Assembly: GCF_910592395.1 (NCBI RefSeq)
Contig: NC_088319.1
Coordinates: 12,834,001-12,898,000, forward strand
Direction: 5' to 3'
DNA from: Lineus longissimus
Lineage: Eukaryota; Nemertea; Pilidiophora; Heteronemertea; Lineidae
Length of the DNA stretch: 64,000 bases
The notes under the pieces were generated by a model. That model was not told the origin of the DNA, did no database searches, and saw only the letters and a list, made by a program, of their open reading frames with translations. Positions 56,312 through 64,000 of the stretch are shown here, in pieces. Made by a program: the position numbers and the translations under genes. Every line of letters begins with the position of its first letter. The stretch's first letter is position 1.

Positions 56312-59018
56312 TTCTGTAAGCTTGCTAACTATAGTATGGTCAGAAAATTTACATAAGTTGGTAAGTGCATGCTTGTTGATTGATGTTGCTACCTTTATCC
56401 AAAATGCATTAACATATCACAAATATTTCAAAAGTCACAGTGTATTTATCTATCTATACATTGCGCTGAGTAAATGTGAAATGTACATTGTACGCAATGT
56501 AAAATCTATAACACAGCTATGAATAAACATGTAATATACGCCAACTTTATTGAACATTTAAATATTCGGGACCACTTCAACTCGTATTGGCGGTGTGTAC
56601 TCATGACATACAGTTATTGGTAAAGCTATGTAAATGTACACGCACACTCATGATACAATGTACGTAGAACTTTTTTCAAAAGCAGTGTATTTCAATTGTT
56701 CTGTAGCAGATTACTACGATATTTTTTGGGGAAATAGCATGTAAGCTGGGCGTGGTTGTTCAAAATATATCTTTTGTCACTAATGTTGGCGTTTGGCGCC
56801 ATCTCCTCCAGTTAACGCCAAGCTGTAAGAACTAAAGTGATTTTTGGACAACCTGCATTCCCAATGTAAAGTGCATGTTCTGTTGGTAGTGTGATGCAAC
56901 TATAACGGAAGCGTTCTACTGCTTTCATATAAATAAAACTTGCAAATATTTGAAGAGCTACATGTACTTTGCAAAACCTATCATTTACCAAATATTGGAA
57001 AATGGCTGCAAAGAGCTTTTTGTTACATCCGATGCTGCATCTAGATCTAGACACATCTTTACACTGCCGAGAAAAAACTGCGCTCAGAACACTTCTATAT
57101 ATGCACATGCTATGGCTTGCTTTTCTTATGATTTCCCAGCACGAAGTAGCACACTTCAAAATAATTCCCGTCCCATTTCGTTCGCTCTCCAGTGGTCGTT
57201 GCGTATATTGGCTACGTCAGTCTTAGCCGAGGCTGCGAGCAACAGTTGATATAGAATAGGGAATACATGTACTTTAGAGTTGCACAACAAAAGCATATTA
57301 TTATATGGTCTGACTGGTACTCGGTCGGATATTGCAACATGCGACGGCAGTTTTCGAGTTTTCAGTCGTCATTGAATGGGTTCATGGTTGCCTCAGGGGG
57401 GTTACAAATTTCAACGTCTTAATAGACAGTTTCATATACATTGTATGTTTTCCTTGAATGTATGACGCACATACGCCACTAGGTCCAGGTTACATGATAA
57501 CTAAGGATCGCAAATGTTCATTTTCACAAGAAAGCAACCATATGGTAAAGTATAAGTCATTATAATGTATTACGAACGGCGTAACTCTGCGTCTGATAGT
57601 CTTGAACCGTTTTTCCCTTGGAACGGAATGGCCTTTTAGAATGGTATATTTCTGCTCTATTCCCCAACGAGTTGGATACTGTTTCAAGTCAGCCATAGCC
57701 CACTTGGTATTACAACCGTGTAGTATATCCAGACACTCAACAAAGCTATAGCGCCAGCCTCCTCAATAACAATATCAACTTAACAACACCCGCACATACG
57801 GAGGATATGGAGTATAATACTTGATACATTTACAAGGCGCAATGTCGTCTTTTTGCTTGTGATGTACATGTATATGTTATCATCAAGTCATTACGGCAGA
57901 ACGAGTTATAAAGTGCATAGGTTATAGCCTGCTACAGTTGGTAACAGTGATAAAGATATAGTGTTACATATTAGCCGAAAGTGCTAGCGGTGGCTTTAAG
58001 CATACATTACTACATTTTTACCTTACGGGCTTATTCACGTCAAGTCCATCGATTTGCAATCAGTATTATGTAACTTTACGATGCTACAGTCAACAGTCAG
58101 GCATGAATCCCCATCTTGCGAGTTGTCGCCAATTGTGAGGATTGCCCCTCTCCACACCACCTTCAGCCCTCATATCCAAGTCAGGTACATACGCATGTGT
58201 ACGGAGATGCGCTTGCGTACAACATGGAAAAAGAGATACTGCGCCCGGCCAAGGTACCTCTGGTCTGTCCAATACCAGCTGAGTCACGTTCGCGTTAAAC
58301 TCCCCTCCGTGGACCACCAGAACCAGGCCAGAACCAGTTATGTGGCGGGTGGACCAACCTCATTGGTGATTTGCTAAACTTGCAGTTTTTATTGGACAAA
58401 CCGACCGGAAGTAGCTCCGAAGTCGGCTTTCTGAAATCTTTAATAAACCCCAGTGTGTCCCATTTCTCGCCAAAGCGTCACTGCTGCACTCTCCTGTTGA
58501 ATAAACGAGGTGGGGAAAGCTATCATAGAGCAACAAAATCGCGTCCTTTGGATGACTAATCAGGGAGGATATGAATCAGTAATGTGTGGTTAATTGTATC
58601 ACCCCGCTGTAGAAAAGCTCTTGGCGAGGGAAATTGTATTGGCGTCCCGATGGAATTCTGGTATAGTGCCAGAATTACACATCAAACAGTCAGCCGGCTT
58701 TCCAAAAGGAATTCGTGGAGAAGTGTGCTCAGAAGACGCTTGGATTGTTTTTTCGTCAAACATATTTTGTCAGATGACACTCTTAATGATGAGCAGCACG
58801 AATTGTTGACAATCGTTACATGTTTTGTACAGAGTAAGGTGTCCTCACTAAAAAAAGGTCCTTCCCTATTGTCTAATGACCGATTAAGATCGTTCTATAG
58901 AGATCCGTGAACTTCAATACATCAGATGTTAAAAGCACATTTTAGAGTCATTGTCCCCGGAAAACTCTATCCTATGACATTTAAAACTGTTACACAGGGC
59001 AATATGTTGGCAACACAT

Positions 59019-59270
59019 TCAATCCCCATAGGTTTGGTAAAGGAACTTGCTAAGGGGCTTACACCAACTGCCAGCGGCCTCTGCCATTACGCTCTTGGGT
59101 TTGTGCCACTGACGAACGCAAACGAGTGCGCTCAGAAGTCTCGTCACGTCCGGATGACTGACCACGGCAGCATTAAGTATCTGGCACACAGAATCCACCA
59201 GTTCCCAAGAGACACGCGGCTGCTGGAGCAAATTAGCAGACAGGAGACTGCCAAAGCAAATTAAGACGAG
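59019..59270 (-). CDS. Hypothetical exon, family unknown
   Basis: The minus strand is open from TTTGGCAG (an acceptor-like site near 59250) through VSWELVDSVCQILNAAVVSH and VTRLLSALVCVRQWHKPKSV to a stop. The opposite strand is also open for 112 codons (58926-59264), so coding potential is ambiguous. The minus frame has the more natural composition. Confidence 0.2.
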   Translation of the reverse strand, partial: LVLICFGSLLSANLLQQPRVSWELVDSVCQILNAAVVSHPDVTRLLSALVCVRQWHKPKSVMAEAAGSWCKPLSKFLYQTYGD

Positions 59271-62248
59271 TCCATCACAGTACCTCGTACAGTCCTAATC
59301 AGAAATAAAAAAATTGAAAATGGGTTAATAATCAGAGAAAATTAATTACGTTACAGGTAGTTTCGAATTTCAAGGCAGCGTGGTGTTCTCAATAACGCTC
59401 AATATCAAAACCAGAATTTTAATAACACTCCATTGTGGGAAATTATTTACTTGCGGATTGGTTGACCAAATTTCCATCATCAATCAGCTATGGTGCCGTG
59501 TGTTATTCTGCGCAATCCGTGTAGCGTTAGAGAACTGGATTGAATGTATCTTGAAAATATATCTTATTGGTTAGATCTAAGCGGTTGTTTTTTACTTTTT
59601 TCTGAGAGGAGGCAGCTCATAACATAAGATAATGTTTCGTTTCTCGCAGGAAGTGCTTTCTCATATCTTTTGATTCTTCAGAATAAGCTTTTGAACATCC
59701 TAGATTTGCCTCAAATCCAAAATGGCCTCCAAAAATCCCAAAATGGCTACTTCCCTTTAGCTCGTTGATTTGATAAAACCACACCAGTCTGCACACAATA
59801 TCTTTGTGCCAATCAGACCACTTCCGGTAACATGAGTTATAAACAAACAATTTTAATCACTCAACATTGAGGTGTTTGAATTGTAAACCGTGTAAAGCAT
59901 AAATTAGTCTCTCTCAGCAGCGCAGGCGTGCTCAGCTTACAGATGCAAAACCAAGTTCGGCATGGTCTCCACATGCTTGTCAATTTGTTCTTACTCGAGA
60001 ATGAAAAAGACAGTTACTTCGTTCCTAAGTAGCTGGCGACGCGAACAGTACCGCCGTTAATACGGCGCCTGGGTGCGTCTTGCCAAACAACGGACCATTG
60101 ATAAAGCTATTTAATCATGAAAATAACTTGCTGTGGATGCTTGAAAAAGTGTTCCCCAATCGATGGTTGCAAGGAAAATGGTAATTAATAGTTTGTTTCG
60201 CGTTATTTCTCGATGCATTAACTTGATAACGAAATTAACGAAATAATTGCGAATTTCAAGGTTATTCGCTAACTATTCGCGAAAAGAAAACGCTCGTACA
60301 TTTATTACAGTACATGTATGTAATTCATGTCTGCAGCATCGAGTCAGCGTCTGCATTATGATGATTTCCTTGTCGAATTGGAAAGCTATCCCAAGCATAC
60401 CGAGTGTAGGACCCTTGTCGCTCATTTGACATAAATAATCAGCCTTTAGAGTGGGAGATATGCAATTTATCTGATTCTGATGGTCGTATTTATGTGTATT
60501 GCATGATGTAGCCGTTTGACTAGTTGTAAACATAGCATGGCTAAGTAATCAAACGTCCATATATCCGCTACAGGGGCCGGGGCAATAAGTCGTTAGACTA
60601 GCATCTCCGTGTCTAAAATACGAACAATAATATCATTAGCAATACATTAGCATAGAACCATTTTACCCTTCGAACATGTTGATCAAGATAGCATTTGGTA
60701 TCGCCGCCAACTAACACGAAGATGTCCTGTTGCAAGTAACCCTAGCAAGTCGAGCCCGTCGGCAAAAAAGTCGAGATGCACTGTACAAAGAGGCAATGTG
60801 TAATTGTCTTTTACCAGTAGTATTTTCTGGCTTATATATCAGCTCTGGATAATGGGCAATGATCTGACTGCGAGGTGAAGTGTCCTCGCTCTTATTATGA
60901 CCAACTGGCTGCCTTTTATGGCCATCATGAAGGGAAATGCATTGGTCTTGCCTTAATGGCAATCTGACTGCTTTGCCTAATATTCAGAGTGACAATAATC
61001 ATATTTAGGGATCGCCTTTCATCCGCCAGACTGTATCATATGAAATACTAATGCATTTAACAAATTGCATGCTCTCCAAATACCGCCGCCAATAAAACTA
61101 GCTACAGAGAGCCAGGAAATACATGCTGTAAAAGATTCGAATGAGTCATTGAGTGGGTACATCGCTGGAAAATCCGGTGGCGAATTCTGTGGCAAACATG
61201 CTGGGAACTGAAAATGACCAACTTGACACCCACTCACACTAGCACATGTGACATCGAAAAAGGACTTGATATCATTTTTGAAATGTACGAAACCCATTTT
61301 CAGTGTTCCCACCACATTTTCAGGCTCAGCGTCCTTAACTTACTCTAAGTTCTCTCTTGTATTCTGATAAGAAAGATATTGCATTTTTGATGACTTTGTC
61401 AACATGTCGTTAAATACCATGTTGATACTTGTACATGGAAGTTAACTACGCAAATATGGTCAGCTGTACTTAGTTTATTGCAAAAGAAATGGTTCTCAGA
61501 ATATCATGAAATACAGGATGCCACAAAGAAAATGTTGGGCAGCAAATGCTTTCCTCCTGGCGGTTGGTCTATTTCTCATGTCACTCTCGCGATGACGACA
61601 TGACTGGATCCATGTTGAACACTTCGGGTGGGAGATTCAAGAATCAGATGGCATGCGCGCAATGGGTCATCATTTACCCCTAACCGCTGCTGTTTTGTTA
61701 TGCATGTTCATCGCCAAGAATCGTATTTTCCATAACTTTCCTGTTTTACCGAAGTCTACGTAACTGCCACGACAACATTTATCCATCCACCGAATTATTT
61801 TAAAACATTGTTACTCGCCAGCGAAAACATTTATCTTCCTACCGGATGATTCATCATGGGTGCTGCGTTTTTGTTTCTCAACATGTACGAGTCTATTAAA
61901 GTTGCGTGAATAATTCATGATGGGTTGTTATGGGGATCTAACTGCTCCATGTAGCCTATGTAGCCCGTAATTACATTAGAAGCAACCATGTCAGACTAGC
62001 GATTACAATGTGTTTTCAAATATACGTATGCCACTTTTGATTGTTATAAATATCAGGTGTGATTATGCTTCCAAGAAATGTTCTTCTAAAAACATGGTTT
62101 CGTATCTCAAAAAGGTTTCAAAGATATCGAAATACTTTCCAGGTAACGTTTTCTCATTGTGAACCATGAGATGTACCCCGTCTATAACCTCCCCTCATGT
62201 TGGTATGAAGGAGTCCGGGTCGGCGGAGTGGATTCAAAACCCAAGGGT

Positions 62249-62407
62249 CAAGATGCTTTTCCCAACACGAGACAGTGATATCTCTGGACGCAAAACAAAA
62301 CAACAAACATGACCAAGTTATAGTAATGCAACTGACATCTAGGATGCTGCGTTATGAAAATACATGTATAGTTATTTGGTTTGTCTCGTGTTGGGAAAAG
62401 CATCTTG
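62249..62407. mobile_element. MITE with perfect 25-base terminal inverted repeats
   Basis: 62249-62273 (CAAGATGCTTTTCCCAACAC and five more bases) is exactly inverted at 62383-62407. The 109-base centre has no frame. Perfect ends suggest a recent insertion compared with the other elements here. The flanks show no clear target-site duplication. Confidence 0.85.
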
Positions 62408-63744
62408 CACATTAAAAGTGTTGGGTACATTTTGAAACACCTAGTACAATTCGGGCACTCTTCTAGATAGAGGATTAATTTGAGGCACCAGCAATTTGGT
62501 CACCATGTAGTCGTAGCAGAGGGTCAGATGTGTTGATTACGATGGTTTCACATGGAATATAACACTTGATCGTACTCTACATTTTCTGACTCTAGTCTAT
62601 TAGGTTCATGTGTTTTGATGGATGAAAGTTTAGAAAGAAGATTCTGGCAAAAAAGTTGCAACAACTTCATATGGTCGTTCCTAATATTCGTTGGCAGGGC
62701 ACGTTTTGTAGCCGTATGTGCTAGTGAAAATTTTGTGCACGTCTACCCCAAAACCAGATATTACCCCCAGATTGGTCCAATTTTTTTTTCGTTTGGCCAC
62801 AAGAGGGCCACAACCGAAAACAAAAGAAGTGTAGTTTAATTCCTTAAATTTAATAATGCTTGACAGTGTATATTCATAATCTTCGACCTGTTTATCATAT
62901 CATTAATCATATTTTCATTCTATTTTCCAAGCAGCTCCAGGTGAGCACATGGTCCATTGACCATTTTATCATAATATCCGCTTGATAGCTAGATAAAAAT
63001 CAAATTCAGTTTCATATATATTTTACCTGTGTCAATTGACAAATTCTATTCCTCATTTCCACAGACACTATGTATTTTATACGTTTGATAGCCATTGTTT
63101 CTTTTTCAATATTATGTGTTTCTAATTTTGTAAAAAAAAGTTCCCGTATGACCTATTACTCATTTGAATATTCAACTTGATTTCATCTTTTAAAATTGCA
63201 TTATTCATCATCCTTATCATTTGCTTGCGCATTGTAGGATGTATTTTGTATGACGTCATATTGTGATTGGTTCAAATTGAATTTTTCCCTTTACCGGCAC
63301 AGTTTGGTAATTACACATAGATATTTCACCACATTCTAAGAACGAGTTGTTGTGGAAGGAACATCAGGTTCGTCGACAACATCATTTCGGAGGTTACGAC
63401 CGATACTGTTAAGTCAATATGGTTCCATCATGCGATAATTGGTTTTGTAACCGGATCTTATTTGAGAGGGGACTGGTAACACACTCACCGAATTGCTGGC
63501 CCGAGGGAAGGCCCAATTGTATTCGGTATACAGGTCTAGCCTTGGGGAAATATCCAACATGCGCCAAATGGCAACTTGATAGCGCTCAGGGACAAATTAC
63601 AGTTGTGGGGTAACTCAATCTTGCCTTCCCTGTTGGCTTGGCCGAATTACCGAGAATTTTGTTGCTCGTCCTTGTGAATCGTCGCGGAAACTTATTTAGT
63701 AAAGGGCATGTGGGTAAAAGTATGGTACAAAAAATGTCTTTGGT
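62408..63744. other. AT-rich DNA, no recognisable gene
   Basis: Short frames only (at most 74 codons). No splice-supported exon or RNA gene seen. Confidence 0.4.
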
Positions 63745-63869
63745 ATTCGGTCAATACAACCCCGTAGAGGTTTTAGGGTAATATATAATAAGACATTGCT
63801 GAAAATTTTCAACGGGGTGCATATTTGACCATAAGAGGTTTTTCGAAAACTGAAAAACCTTTATTTCTA
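63745..63869. mobile_element. Second copy of the foldback MITE family at 51223-51360
   Basis: CCCCGTAGAGGTT on the left, and on the right AACGGGGTGCATATTTGACC, AGAGGTTTTTCGAAAACTGA and AAAACCTTTATTTCT, match the other copy in inverse orientation. The arms pair imperfectly. Confidence 0.6.
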
Positions 63870-64000
63870 AGACCGTGATTAGATTCGAAAACTGATTATT
63901 GATGAGGCGGGCTATCTCGATCGCCAGTAGACTCCATCAAATAAATATCACCAGCATGTTTCTGAGTTGGCTCGGACGGGCCCTGTCATCGGATGTTTGA

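Larger units (their letters stand above)
55274..62248. other. Intergenic or intronic DNA with doubtful open frames
   Basis: No family is recognised. Two minus-strand frames listed separately look somewhat coding. A third at 61315-61019 (98 codons, with WLSVASFIGGGIWRACNLLN) could be a membrane segment but lacks supporting context. Confidence 0.35.

Overview
This window comes from an animal nuclear genome, most likely a marine invertebrate. The evidence is GT-AG introns with pyrimidine-rich acceptors, genes spread over tens of kilobases, metazoan membrane-protein families, and many decayed transposable elements (a non-LTR retrotransposon tail, pogo-like and foldback MITEs, tRNA-derived SINE heads). 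I cannot name the phylum; short palindromes such as ACATGT and AGGCCT are very common, but that does not settle it.

Layout. (1) 1-3.5 kb: no recognisable gene. (2) 3.56-6.92 kb, minus strand: a complete five-exon TMEM26-like gene of about 538 codons, whose reading frame closes across every splice junction I placed. Its first intron carries a decayed copy of part of exon 3. (3) 7-22.7 kb: mostly intergenic, with a non-LTR retrotransposon relic, foldback elements and a few short open frames of doubtful status. (4) 22.87-42.5 kb, plus strand: a GOLIM4-like (GPP130) Golgi type II membrane protein gene with at least 15 exons. It has an N-terminal anchor, a coiled-coil stem, a glycosylation-rich exon, a 17-residue repeat exon, Gln-rich exons and an acidic tail. 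One further exon runs to a stop and looks like an alternative 3' end. (5) 44.9-50.9 kb, plus strand: tandemly repeated non-coding DNA and two paralogous first coding exons of M13 (neprilysin/endothelin-converting-enzyme family) peptidases. Each encodes a cytoplasmic tail, a membrane anchor and the start of the M13 N-terminal domain. I found no zinc-site exon (HExxH) before the window ends. (6) 51-64 kb: intergenic or intronic DNA with several foldback/MITE elements.

The three recognised loci do not form an obvious pathway, although all encode membrane proteins. The most notable points are the duplicated M13 first exons with duplicated upstream sequence and a possible short truncating exon; the repeat-derived leader that runs into the first M13 start codon; the heavily remodelled lumenal region of GOLIM4; and the exon-3 relic in TMEM26. 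Exon borders were placed by eye from reading frame, splice dinucleotides and family similarity remembered from human proteins; no database search or RNA evidence was available.
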